Of a stretch of DNA of 64,000 nucleotides, positions 35,060-43,479 are shown piece after piece. Below the pieces are notes generated by a model. It was not told where the DNA came from. It ran no database searches and saw only the letters and a list, made by a program, of their open reading frames with translations. A program made the translations under genes and the position numbers. The first letter of the stretch is position 1, and each line of letters starts with the position of its first letter. Origin of the DNA: Candidatus Rifleibacteriota bacterium (GTDB taxonomy: Bacteria > Muiribacteriota > Ozemobacteria > Ozemobacterales > Ozemobacteraceae); assembly GCA_012517355.1 (NCBI GenBank), contig JAAYVD010000126.1, forward strand, positions 1 to 64,000, in the 5' to 3' direction.

Positions 35060-36310
35060 ATGGGCAAGACCGTGAAGTCCCGCAACCTGTCGATCATGAT
35101 GACCGACATCCAGGGATACACGTCCACCAGCGCCACCAGTTCCCGCCAGCAGAACATCGACCTGATCCGACGCCACAACCAGCTGATGGTGCCGGTCATC
35201 GAGTTCTACGGCGGCACCATCGTCAAGTCGATCGGAGACGCCTTCCTCTGCACCTTCGACAGCTCGACCGATGCCGTCATCTGCGCCATCATCATCCAGC
35301 TCCTGCTGCGCGAGTACAACCAGAAGGCCAAGGACCCCTCGCAGAAGCTGAACCTGCGCGTGGTCGTCAACTCGGGCGACGTCACCCTCGAGAACAACGA
35401 CATCTTCGGCACCGCCGTCAACATCACGGCGCGCATGGAGGCCCTGCCCTGCTTCCCGGGCGGCTCGATTGGCATCAGCGAGTCGACCTACCTGCTGATG
35501 GACAAAGGCGAGATCGTCGCCGAGAAGATCGGGCCACAGCAACTGAAGGGCATTCCCGACCCGATCACGGTGTTTTCGGTGCCGCTCGACAAGCAGAAAC
35601 TGACCAGCCTGCCCGTCAACCTGATGGAACTGGTCGAGCAGGTTGTGTCGGGCAAGGTGGCGCCCGGCAAGCCCGGGTCCGACGCCCTCGTCACCTGGAA
35701 CCAGTCGGTGCAGACCTACCTCAAAGAAAAGAACTGGGGGGAAAACATCTCCCAGATGGGCAAGAACCTGGGACAGAACCTGGGCAAGGTCCAGGCCCAG
35801 ATCGGCAAGAACATCTCCCAGATGCAGAAGTCGGTCGCCGCCACCCTGGCCGGCAAGACGGTGGTGGAAGCCGGCAACCAGGCGGAGTTCCGCCCTGTAG
35901 GGCCGGGAACCCGGTTCGGCTGCTTCCTGATCGACTTCGGGGTCGGGGTCGTCGGCGGGGTCATCCTGCAGGCCGCCTGGTGGATCGGGGGCGGCGTTCT
36001 CGGCACCGTGCTTCCTCCCTTCCTGATGAGCCTGCTGCACGTGCTGTTCGCCTTCCTGTTGATGCTCTTCAGCTTCGCCTACTTCGCCATCTTCTGGAAA
36101 CTGCGCGGAGCCACGATCGGCCAGATCTACGGCAAGTGCGGCGTGGTGAAGAAGGACGGCTCGCCCCTCGACTGGGGTTCCGCCTGCCTCCGGAGCGCCC
36201 TGTTCCTCGTTTCCTGCCTGTTCTTCGGGATCGGGGCCTGGTTCATCCTGCTGGGCAGCGAACGGGAAGCCCTCTACGACAAGTTCTCCGGCACCAAGGT
36301 GGTGGAGTGA
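35060..36310 (+). CDS. Class III nucleotide cyclase fused to an RDD membrane domain
   Basis: 416 aa. Residues 1-180 are an adenylate/guanylate cyclase catalytic domain, with metal aspartates in MTDIQGYTS and KSIGDAFLCTF and ITARMEALP near the end of the domain. A linker of about 90 residues follows, with repeated amphipathic segments (KNLGQNLGKVQAQIGKN). The C-terminal RDD domain (from about 275) starts RFGCFLIDFGVGVVGG and has RGATIGQIYGKCGVVKKDG. RDD domains are membrane modules with unknown, possibly transport, roles. Such a cyclase-RDD fusion is uncommon. It may make cAMP or cGMP, or be a degenerate sensor. Confidence 0.88.
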   Translation: MGKTVKSRNLSIMMTDIQGYTSTSATSSRQQNIDLIRRHNQLMVPVIEFYGGTIVKSIGDAFLCTFDSSTDAVICAIIIQLLLREYNQKAKDPSQKLNLRVVVNSGDVTLENNDIFGTAVNITARMEALPCFPGGSIGISESTYLLMDKGEIVAEKIGPQQLKGIPDPITVFSVPLDKQKLTSLPVNLMELVEQVVSGKVAPGKPGSDALVTWNQSVQTYLKEKNWGENISQMGKNLGQNLGKVQAQIGKNISQMQKSVAATLAGKTVVEAGNQAEFRPVGPGTRFGCFLIDFGVGVVGGVILQAAWWIGGGVLGTVLPPFLMSLLHVLFAFLLMLFSFAYFAIFWKLRGATIGQIYGKCGVVKKDGSPLDWGSACLRSALFLVSCLFFGIGAWFILLGSEREALYDKFSGTKVVE

Positions 36311-36939
36311 CCCTTCCCCGGCCCCGACAGCCGGCGGTGGTCAGCCCCGCCCCGGCCCCGGGACCGCCAGGCAGCCAACCCGGGCGCCTGGGAACCCCTT
36401 CCCCCCGCCTCGCCGTCGGGCTGGCCGCCCTGATCTGGCTGGTTCCCGCCACCGCCTGGGCGGGCCCCTATACCCAGGACGCCTTCGGCATGCTGGGCCT
36501 GCTGGTCTTCTTCTTCGGGCTCCCCCTCTGCCTGGGAATCCTCTCCATCAGCAAAGCGGTCTTCTGGTGCCGGCTGCCCCATCAGCCCGGGGTCGACCTG
36601 GCGACCGGCTGGCGGATCGGCGGGGCGATCCTGGTCTCCCTCGTCGAGATCGTGGTGGCGGTACATGTCCTGTGGGGATTCGCGGCCGTCGCGTACGCCG
36701 TGCCCACGGTCTCGCACCAGTTGCGGACCAACGGGTGGGTGGCCCTGCCCGCCTGGTTCGCCTTTTTCGGCGGGCTGGCCGCCCTCGACGTGGCCCACAA
36801 CCGGTGGCTGCTGCGGCGCGCCGCACAGCGCCACCCGGGCCTGGAGGTTCCTCTCTGGCATACGTCCTGGGGGGCGATGGTCATCGGCGGCCTCCTGGCC
36901 ACGTGGTTCCTGCTCGCCGTCTTCGACATCCACCGGTAA
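36307..36939 (+). CDS. Membrane protein, about five TM helices, unknown
   Basis: About 210 aa from the GTG at 36307, which overlaps the cyclase-RDD stop (GTGA). The first 40 residues are Pro-rich. Hydrophobic segments include LAVGLAALIWLVPATAWA, MLGLLVFFFGLPLCLGIL, ILVSLVEIVVAVHVLWG, LPAWFAFFGGLAALDVA and MVIGGLLATWFLLAVF. A later start would remove part of the Pro-rich lead. I do not recognise the family. It is the last gene of the nqr-like operon. The 36940-37269 gap after it shows nothing recognisable. Confidence 0.7.
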   Translation: MTLPRPRQPAVVSPAPAPGPPGSQPGRLGTPSPRLAVGLAALIWLVPATAWAGPYTQDAFGMLGLLVFFFGLPLCLGILSISKAVFWCRLPHQPGVDLATGWRIGGAILVSLVEIVVAVHVLWGFAAVAYAVPTVSHQLRTNGWVALPAWFAFFGGLAALDVAHNRWLLRRAAQRHPGLEVPLWHTSWGAMVIGGLLATWFLLAVFDIHR

Positions 36940-37269
36940 GCCGGGCCTTCCCGGAGGACACCCGACCACCGACGCCCCCTCGTCCGCCCGCGGCAGGCCG
37001 CTTGCCGCTTGCCCCCACCGCCGGGCAGCACGCCAGCCTTCACCGGAAACAGCAAAGACGGTTCCTGGAGAGATCCCCGGTCGGGCTCCGAACGGGCAGG
37101 CGACCTTCCGGACAGGCCACCCAGCACCGCGACCGACGGTCGTAAACCAAGGGTGGAGGCTTTCAAGGGGTCTCCCGGAGCAACCTGCTCTTCCCCGTGG
37201 TCGCTTGGAAAAGGCCTGAGGATGGGCGGTCCGATCCTCCCCGTCGGCCAAGGCGGGGCAACGGAAACC

Positions 37270-37737
37270 CTACTTTTTCAGGGTCTTGGTGCCGGAAGCC
37301 CCGGGCAGCGGCTCTCCCGGAAAGGTCTTCTGGAACTTCTGCTGGAGGCTTTCCGTCAGGATGGGCGTCCATTGGAGGGAGAGCTGGTTCTGCTTGAAGG
37401 TTCCCTTCACCACGTAGCCGCCGCTGACCTCGAACTCGCATTGGCCTTCCTTGGTGCGGAAGACGAACCCGCGCCGGCTGGACATGGTTCCGAAGAAGGT
37501 GTTGACCTGATCGGGGGAAACCTCGATGTCGAGGAGCGCCTTGCCCTTCAGATCATCGACAGGGGGGTCGACCCGGCGGGTGAAAGGCGGAATATCGATG
37601 TAGCGGACCATTTCGCCGTCGTACAGGGCGATATAGTATTTCTCGTTGTACCGGTTGTACCCGTAGACGATGGCCACCACCACCCCTGCCAGCAACAGCA
37701 GGAACAGGATGGTGCCAAATCCCTTTCTCGGCTGCAT
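37270..37737 (-). CDS. Small membrane-anchored protein, unknown
   Basis: 155 aa. One N-terminal TM helix (TILFLLLLAGVVVAIVYGY) and an exposed beta-rich domain of about 120 residues (MVRYIDIPPFTRRVDPP, GFVFRTKEGQCEFEVSGGYV). The frame extends further upstream, but the ATG at 37737 has GGAGG and CGAGGA nearby and gives the natural N-terminus. A -10 like TATAGT lies at about 37771. Function unknown. Confidence 0.72.
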   Translation of the reverse strand: MQPRKGFGTILFLLLLAGVVVAIVYGYNRYNEKYYIALYDGEMVRYIDIPPFTRRVDPPVDDLKGKALLDIEVSPDQVNTFFGTMSSRRGFVFRTKEGQCEFEVSGGYVVKGTFKQNQLSLQWTPILTESLQQKFQKTFPGEPLPGASGTKTLKK

Positions 37738-37916
37738 TCCTCGCCAGTCCTCCTGTCGGATCCACCCTACTATACGCCCGGCCCCCTGACAAGTCGGTCC
37801 TTGCGCAGCGTGACCGCGGATCCTGGCGGCGGCCGTCCCGGCCAGGGGTTCGGCGCGACCGCGGCCTTCCCGGAACCGGGCCACCCGGGGGGACCTTTTT
37901 TCCGCCCATGCGGCAA

Positions 37917-37946
37917 GAGGCCGGTTCCCTTGAGGGAACCGGCCTC
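37917..37946 (-). terminator. Strong hairpin after the GH13 gene
   Basis: A perfect 13-bp stem (GAGGCCGGTTCCC and its complement) with a 4-nt loop starts 20 bp past the GH13 stop. On the minus strand it is followed by TTGCC rather than a long T-run. Confidence 0.7.
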
Positions 37947-37966
37947 GGACGGACGGGGAAGGGCGG

Positions 37967-40222
37967 TCAGCGGTTCTTCAGGATGACAGCGGTGCGGGGC
38001 GGCACGCGATAGTCGCCGGTCGCGCTGCCGAGCGCCCCGGAGTCGTCGACCTTGTCGCCGTTGCAGACGACCTTCCAGGGAATGCCGTCTGGGAGGCCGA
38101 AGGTGATCCACTCGTTGCTGTCGCTGTTGAGCAGCACCAAAAAGTCGGTCTGCCCCTTCAGCCGGTAGCCAAGCGCACGCTGGTTGGCGGGCTGGATCCA
38201 GTCGAGGCTCTGGTTGTTGAGGGCGGTGGCATGCCGGAAGTTGGGATACTTCTTCCGCAGGGCGATCAGGCCTTTGTAGAAGGCATACAAGTCCTTGTTC
38301 GCGTCCTTGACCGACCAGTTGATCCAGTTGATCTCGTTGTCCTGGTCGTAGGAGTTGTCGTTGCCCTTCTTGTTCTTGTTGAATTCCTGGCCGGCATGCA
38401 GCATGGGAACGCCCTGGGCGGTCAGCAGGGCGACCGCCCCGAGCTTCAGGCTCTGGTGGTTGCCGCCGAACAGGTCGGAGACGGTGGCCCCGTCGTGGCA
38501 CTCGATGTAGTTGACGCTCTCGGTGGGCTTGGCCGTCCACCAGAAGCAGGAGCCGGCCAGCACGGTCATCAGTTCGTTGCGGTCGAACTGGCCGCGCATC
38601 AGGCCCCGCACCTTCTCACGGAAGTCGTCGTTCCACTTGGCCCACTTGGTATTGCGGAAGTCGGTCTTGCCCCACTGGTTCCGCGACCAGTCGGCCGCCC
38701 ACGGCTCGGCGATGAGGACCGTCTCGGCGGGCAGCTCGTTCATGATGGCGGTCATCGTCTGCTTGTCGAGGATGGTACACAGGTCGAACCGGAACCCGTC
38801 GACGTGGTAATCCTTCACCCAGTATTTCAGGCTGTCGACGATGAGCTTGCGGGTCATCGGATTCTCGCTGCGGAATTCGTTTCCGCAGCCCGTCCCGTTC
38901 CAGTAGTATTTCTTGTCGTCCATCAGGCGGTAGTAGCCGGGGTTGTCGAGGCCCTTGAAGTTGATGGGAACGCCCTTCTCGTTGCCCTCGGTGGTGTGGT
39001 TGAAGACGACGTCCATGATCACCGCGATGCCGGCCTTGTGCAGGCCGTTGACCATCTGCTTGAACTCCTTGACCGCCTCGCCGTTTTTGCCGCTGGCATA
39101 GGAGCACTCGGGGGCGAAGAAGTGGGAGGTCATGTATCCCCAGTGGTTGGGGTGGCCGGCGAAGTTGTTGTCGAACTCGTGGCAGGGAAGCAGTTCGACG
39201 GCGGTCACCCCGAGGTCCTTGAGGTGCTCGATGCCCTTGCCCTGGATGAACCCGAGGTATTTCCCCTTGTTGGCCGCGGGGACTCCGGAGGACGAATGGG
39301 CCGAGAAGTCCTTCACATGGACCTCGTAGACGATCAGGTCTTCCATCTTCGGGGTTTTGAAGCCCTGGTCGGTCCAGGCAAAGTCACGCTTCACGACCAG
39401 GCTCTTGCCGTTGTGGTCGGCGTTGGCGAAGGCGTAGGGATCGTTCATCAGCCGCCTGGGATCGAACAGGTAGCCGTTGTTCACCGGGCCGTTCGCCGAG
39501 AAGGCATACCAGGTGCCCGTCAGGTCGGCGGCCACCGAGCAGTTCCAGATGCCGTCGGCGTTCTTCTTCATCGGGTACCCCTTGCCGGTGGTGTCTTCGG
39601 GGTTCTTGAACAGGACCACGTTCACCTCGGTGGCCGCGGGGGAGTAGACCGAGAATGAGGTGCTGGTGCCGGCCACGTGGGCGCCGAGCAGGCCGTCGGT
39701 CCGGGCCGCCCGACGGGCGGGCCCCTGGTCGGCCATCTGGCGGACCCGGCTGCCGGGGGCGGCGGTGACACCGACCTGCTTCCCCTCGAGTTCGGCGGCC
39801 AGGGCGGCAACCTTGTCGAGATAGGAGGCGAACGACGGATCTTCGCTCTGGGCCAGGAACTTCAGGCGCCGCTCGAATTGCGCCAGACCGATCTGGGCGG
39901 CCTTCTTCTGGGCCCCGTTGGTGACCCGGTAGCTGAACTGCCGAAGCGTGTCGAGGGCGGCGTCAGCCTCTTCGGCGGAGCCGATGCCGGAAAGGTAGCG
40001 CTGCAACTCGTCGGACGAGGCGGCCTCGCGGGTCAGGGCGGCGACCGTCCCCTCGCTCGAGCTTCCCTCGGTCGCCATCACCTTCTGCGTGGCATGGACG
40101 TCCCGCGCCATCCGGTCGATGCGGTCGAGGAGGGGGTTCGCTTCCGAACCCGCCCAGACGGAACCCGTGAGAAGAAGGACCATCCCGACAACCAGGAGCA
40201 TCCGTTGCAGTCGCCAAGTCAT
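37967..40222 (-). CDS. Secreted GH13 alpha-glucan debranching-type enzyme
   Basis: 751 aa. A signal peptide (RMLLVVGMVLLLTGSVWAG) is followed by a helical region of about 170 residues, a CBM48-like domain (TSFSVYSPAATEVNVVLF) and a GH13 barrel. Catalytic motifs are VIMDVVFNHTT, DGFRFDLCT (nucleophile), LIAEPWA (acid/base) and IECHDG. The resemblance is to the pullulanase/isoamylase/GlgX branch, which cuts alpha-1,6 bonds in starch or glycogen. Exact specificity is uncertain. The start at 40222 is set by the signal peptide and GGAGGCAGGAC. A TATAAT lies at 40256-40261. Both the export signal and the extra N-terminal helical domain point to an extracytoplasmic enzyme. Confidence 0.92.
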   Translation of the reverse strand: MTWRLQRMLLVVGMVLLLTGSVWAGSEANPLLDRIDRMARDVHATQKVMATEGSSSEGTVAALTREAASSDELQRYLSGIGSAEEADAALDTLRQFSYRVTNGAQKKAAQIGLAQFERRLKFLAQSEDPSFASYLDKVAALAAELEGKQVGVTAAPGSRVRQMADQGPARRAARTDGLLGAHVAGTSTSFSVYSPAATEVNVVLFKNPEDTTGKGYPMKKNADGIWNCSVAADLTGTWYAFSANGPVNNGYLFDPRRLMNDPYAFANADHNGKSLVVKRDFAWTDQGFKTPKMEDLIVYEVHVKDFSAHSSSGVPAANKGKYLGFIQGKGIEHLKDLGVTAVELLPCHEFDNNFAGHPNHWGYMTSHFFAPECSYASGKNGEAVKEFKQMVNGLHKAGIAVIMDVVFNHTTEGNEKGVPINFKGLDNPGYYRLMDDKKYYWNGTGCGNEFRSENPMTRKLIVDSLKYWVKDYHVDGFRFDLCTILDKQTMTAIMNELPAETVLIAEPWAADWSRNQWGKTDFRNTKWAKWNDDFREKVRGLMRGQFDRNELMTVLAGSCFWWTAKPTESVNYIECHDGATVSDLFGGNHQSLKLGAVALLTAQGVPMLHAGQEFNKNKKGNDNSYDQDNEINWINWSVKDANKDLYAFYKGLIALRKKYPNFRHATALNNQSLDWIQPANQRALGYRLKGQTDFLVLLNSDSNEWITFGLPDGIPWKVVCNGDKVDDSGALGSATGDYRVPPRTAVILKNR

Positions 40223-40346
40223 CTTGTCCTGCCTCCAAGCAATGATATTTGTGAAATTATACCTGATGGAGGCATGGGGCCGGAAGAGAGGTGATGTGCC
40301 CATTCTTCCCCGGCCCCCCTTCTCGCCCGGCAAACGGAGGAACCCG

Positions 40347-40500
40347 AGGCCGGGGCACGGGTGGACCCGCTCGACGAGGTGACGGTTACCGTAGGCGTCG
40401 GGCCTGAGGCGGGCGCGAGGAAGGACCCGCTCGACGGGGGTACGGCTACCGTGGTCGTCTGACCGGAGGCGGGCGCGCGGATGGACCTCTGGCTGCGGGC
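40347..40500. repeat. 60-bp imperfect tandem repeat
   Basis: Units start with GAGGC at 40347, 40407 and 40466, about 2.5 copies. Shared blocks are GAGGCGGGCGCG, GGACCCGCTCGACG and TACCGT. They lie in the gap between the divergent GH13 gene and the membrane protein gene at 40548. Confidence 0.8.
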
Positions 40501-40532
40501 TTCCGGATGAAACCACGCTTCCCCTGGATCAA

Positions 40533-40541
40533 TGATAGAAT
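40533..40541 (+). promoter_or_regulatory. Extended -10 promoter, leaderless
   Basis: TGA-TAGAAT at 40533-40541; the ATG at 40548 is 6 bp past the -10, so transcription would start at the start codon. The -35 is poor. Confidence 0.45.
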
Positions 40542-40547
40542 CGAGGC

Positions 40548-41396
40548 ATGGAACGCCCGGATCCCACCGTTTCGGTGATCTGCCTCGTGGTGGCCTGCCT
40601 TTCTCTTCTCGGGGTGACCGGCCTGACCTTTGACCTGAGCAACGAGTCGCCCCTGAACTGGAGATTCCGGCAGATCCAGATGGGGTGGAAATCGTTCCAG
40701 GACCAGTGGGAAGGCCTGGAGGCCGAACATCCGGGCCCGGTCCCCCCCTACCCGCGCCTCCTCCTGGACGGAACGACCATTTTTCCCGCCCGTTCCAGTC
40801 CCCTGGCAAAAGGGCCGGTCACGCTCGCCTTCCCCTATCTCGACCCCTACGGGTTTCCCCTGGTGCCGGTCACCAGCCCGGAGATCCTCCTCGCCGCCTG
40901 GGGAAACCCCGGTGCCACCTTCCCCTGGGGTGATCGATCAGAGAAAACCACCCTCAGGGAACTGTGGGACCACCTCCAGGTCCGCGACTCCGCCATGGGG
41001 CTGTATTCCTTCGCCTTGGCAGGGCGGTTGGCCCGCCTGGCCGACCAGGCCCGGGCGCGGCACCGGCGGCGGATGTGGCGTCTCGCACTTGTGGTGGCCG
41101 GCCTCCTGGCCGGCCTGGGCATGCTGCTCACGCAGGTTCCGGGGACTCCCCTGTGGCCCGTCCTGCTGGTGGTGACCCTTCTGGTGGGGGTCGCCATGGT
41201 CCTGGGGATCCCGAACTTCCGTGATCCAAGCCACCTTCCCGATGCGGAGACCCTTGACCAACAGGAACGGGCGGACCTGCGTCAGGCCTTGCGGGCATTC
41301 CTGGAGAACCAGGGGAATGGCCAGGACTGGCCACCGGAGACCCGAAAGCGTCTGCAGGAAGTCCTGGAAGACCCCCGAGCCGCCCTGGTCCGCTGA
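40548..41396 (+). CDS. Membrane protein, three TM helices, unknown
   Basis: 282 aa. TM1 at about residues 6-26 (VSVICLVVACLSLLGVTGL). A loop of about 150 residues may be extracytoplasmic (PYPRLLLDGTTIFPARS, PYLDPYGFPLVPVTS). Two close TM helices at about 183-225 follow (LALVVAGLLAGLGMLL, VLLVVTLLVGVAMVLG), then a charged cytoplasmic tail. The loop phrase PYLDPYGFPLVPVTSPE resembles protein parts near type II secretion and pilus genes, but this is not firm. No ribosome site, and the promoter predicts a leaderless mRNA. Confidence 0.7.
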   Translation: MERPDPTVSVICLVVACLSLLGVTGLTFDLSNESPLNWRFRQIQMGWKSFQDQWEGLEAEHPGPVPPYPRLLLDGTTIFPARSSPLAKGPVTLAFPYLDPYGFPLVPVTSPEILLAAWGNPGATFPWGDRSEKTTLRELWDHLQVRDSAMGLYSFALAGRLARLADQARARHRRRMWRLALVVAGLLAGLGMLLTQVPGTPLWPVLLVVTLLVGVAMVLGIPNFRDPSHLPDAETLDQQERADLRQALRAFLENQGNGQDWPPETRKRLQEVLEDPRAALVR

Positions 41397-41424
41397 TTCC
41401 GGCAAGGGGCGACCGGCTAGTGGC

Positions 41425-41518
41425 CTGTCACAGTCGAGTTTGCACCCGACCGAGGTTGGAGGTTTCCGCCCCGCTGTCGATGGCCCACCACTTCATCATT
41501 CAAATTCGATCGTGACAG
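41425..41518. mobile_element. MITE-like element with 18-bp inverted ends
   Basis: CTGTCACAGTCGAGTTTG (41425-41442) and CAAATTCGATCGTGACAG (41501-41518) are inverted copies with two mismatches, about 94 bp in total with no ORF. They lie between copies of a GCGACCGGCTAG sequence: one copy before, three partly tandem copies after (41525-41562). The size and ends fit a remnant of a transposon. Confidence 0.5.
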
Positions 41519-41524
41519 AGTACC

Positions 41525-41562
41525 AGGGCGACCGGCTAGGGCGACCGGCTAGGGCGACCGGC
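41525..41562. repeat. 13-bp tandem repeat
   Basis: CGACCGGCTAGGG-type units repeat directly about 2.7 times (41529-41562), with one more unit at 41410-41420 on the other side of the MITE-like element. Confidence 0.75.
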
Positions 41563-41570
41563 GGGAAGCC

Positions 41571-42983
41571 CTACCCGGAGACCGGGCGGAACCGGGCGGG
41601 TTCGAGGCCGAGCTTCTTCAGCCGGTCGTAGAGCGTGCGACGCGGGATGCCCAGGTCGCGGGCCACGGCGACCACGTTGCCGCGGTGCTTCTCCAGGGCC
41701 CCGACCAGCACCTGCCGCTCCGACTCCTCGAGCCGGTCGGTCAGGCTGCCCCCTTCCTCGCGTCCGGCCGCGGGGGGGATGGCCATCCCCGGCCCGGTCG
41801 TGGAGCAGGCCAGGCGCGGCCCCGCCGGGGGCGGCCCGGCCGGTTCCAGGTCGTCCAGGCCGATGGTCCCGTCCTCGTCGAGGATGGTCGCCCGTTCGAG
41901 GAGATTGCGCAGTTCCCGGATGTTGCCGGGCCAGGGCTGTTCCCGCAGCCATTGCAGGGCGGCGGGGTGCAGGGTCGGAGGGTCGCGCCCCTGTCCGGCG
42001 GCCAGCTCGCCCAGGATCTGGGTGGCAAGGGCGGGGATGTCCTCGGGCCGGTCGCGCAGGGGTGGCAGCCGCAGGGGAAAGACGTTCAGCCGGTAGAAGA
42101 GATCCTGGCGGAAGGTGCCGGCGGCGACCATGCGGGTCAGGTCCTGGTTCGTGGCCGACACCAGCCGCACGTCGACCCGGATCGGCCTGACCCCGCCCAC
42201 CCGCTCGATCTCCTGTTCCTGGACGGCCCGCAACAGCTTGGCCTGCAGTTCGAGCGGCAGCTCGCCGACCTCGTCAAGGAACAGGGTCCCCCCCGAGGCC
42301 AGTTCGAACTTGCCCAGCTTGCGGCCGTCGGCGCCGGTGAAAGCGCCCTTCTCGTGGCCGAACAGCTCGGACTCGAGAAGGTTTCCCTGCAGGTTCGCAC
42401 AGTTCACCGCCACGAAGGGCTTTTCCTTGCGGGGGCTGTTGAGGTGGATGGCCCGGGCCACCAGTTCCTTGCCGGTACCGGTCTCGCCGTGGATGAGCAC
42501 GGTGGTCGAGAGCGCGGCAACCCGCCGGATCAGATCCTTCACCTTGCGCATCGAGGGGTCGGCCGCGACGAACATCTCGTCCTCCGGCCCGGTGGGGGCC
42601 GACAGACGGGCCAGGCGGGACATCACGGCGGCTTGCACGACAAGGTCGAGGAGGGCCGTCAGGCGCGACTCCTCGACCGGCTTGACCAGGAAATCGAAGG
42701 CCCCGCGCTTCATCGCGTCGACGGCGGTATCGATGGTGCCGTAGGCGGTCAGGATGACGATGCGGGCCTCGGGCCGCAGGTCGATGGCCCGCTTCAGGAT
42801 GGTCAGGCCGTCGAGACCGGGCATGCGCATGTCGAGCAGGGTCAGGTCGTAGGCCTCGGCATCGAGGGCGGCCAGGCCCTGCACCGGATCGACCCGGTAG
42901 GCGGGCTGGTGGCCGAGCCGCTTGAGGAGAGCGGCCAGGTTCTCGGCCTGCTGGCGGTCGTCGTCGATGATCAGGATCCGCAT
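41571..42983 (-). CDS. NtrC-family sigma54-dependent response regulator
   Basis: 470 aa. The receiver domain (1-120) has acidic IIDDD, the phosphorylation Asp in TLLDMRMPG and the Lys in LVKPVE. The AAA+ domain (about 145-365) has the Walker A GETGTGKEL, the sigma54-contacting GAFTGA and Walker B GGTLFLDEVGEL. A C-terminal Fis-type HTH reads RGNVVAVARDLGIPRRTLYD. It should activate sigma54 promoters when phosphorylated by the histidine kinase encoded upstream (43480-44742), from which it is separated by about 500 bp of tandem repeats. Its targets are not evident. Confidence 0.95.
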   Translation of the reverse strand: MRILIIDDDRQQAENLAALLKRLGHQPAYRVDPVQGLAALDAEAYDLTLLDMRMPGLDGLTILKRAIDLRPEARIVILTAYGTIDTAVDAMKRGAFDFLVKPVEESRLTALLDLVVQAAVMSRLARLSAPTGPEDEMFVAADPSMRKVKDLIRRVAALSTTVLIHGETGTGKELVARAIHLNSPRKEKPFVAVNCANLQGNLLESELFGHEKGAFTGADGRKLGKFELASGGTLFLDEVGELPLELQAKLLRAVQEQEIERVGGVRPIRVDVRLVSATNQDLTRMVAAGTFRQDLFYRLNVFPLRLPPLRDRPEDIPALATQILGELAAGQGRDPPTLHPAALQWLREQPWPGNIRELRNLLERATILDEDGTIGLDDLEPAGPPPAGPRLACSTTGPGMAIPPAAGREEGGSLTDRLEESERQVLVGALEKHRGNVVAVARDLGIPRRTLYDRLKKLGLEPARFRPVSG

Positions 42984-43060
42984 GGCGCGCCTATTTTAGC
43001 ACGAACGACCCCGGAAGGGGAAAAAGCGGCCGGGGAAGGAAAGAAGGGAAAGGCGGGAGG

Positions 43061-43385
43061 GGAAATACTACGGGAACGCAGGATAAGGAGAAGGGGAGAA
43101 ATGGGGGAAGGGGCGAACGGGGTGGTCGAGGAACGGGGCTGACAGGTGGGGTGGGAAGGAGAGAGGGCGAGGCGGGGAGGGCAATACTTTGGGAACGATA
43201 GGAGAAGGGGAGAAACGGGAGAAGGGGCGAACGGGGTGGTCGAGGAACGGGGTGACAGGTGGGGTGGGAAGGAGAGAGGGCGAGGCGGGGAGGGGAAATA
43301 CTTCGGGAACGCAGGTTAAAGAGAAGGGGAGAAACGGGGGAAGGGGCGAACGGGGTGGTCGAGGAACGGGGTTGACAGGGCAGCT
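43061..43385. repeat. About 115-bp purine-rich tandem repeat, nearly 3 copies
   Basis: Units begin at 43061, 43181 and 43294 (periods 120 and 113) with shared blocks GGAAATACTNCGGGAACG, GAGAAGGGGAGAAA, GGGGCGAACGGGGTGGTCGA and GGTGGGGTGGGAAGGAGAG. One strand is almost purely G and A. No CRISPR spacers. It fills the gap between the kinase and regulator genes. Confidence 0.9.
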
Positions 43386-43479
43386 GGGGAGGCAATGGGC
43401 GCGGGAATGTGGCCAGAAAAGGAAGGAAGCCACAACCACTGCGGGAAGAGAGGCGGGAAAGGGAGGAGCCGGGAGGGGG

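Noticed and set aside
43061-43385. CRISPR array
   Set aside because: Units are about 115 bp and directly adjacent, with no short repeat/unique spacer alternation and no cas genes.
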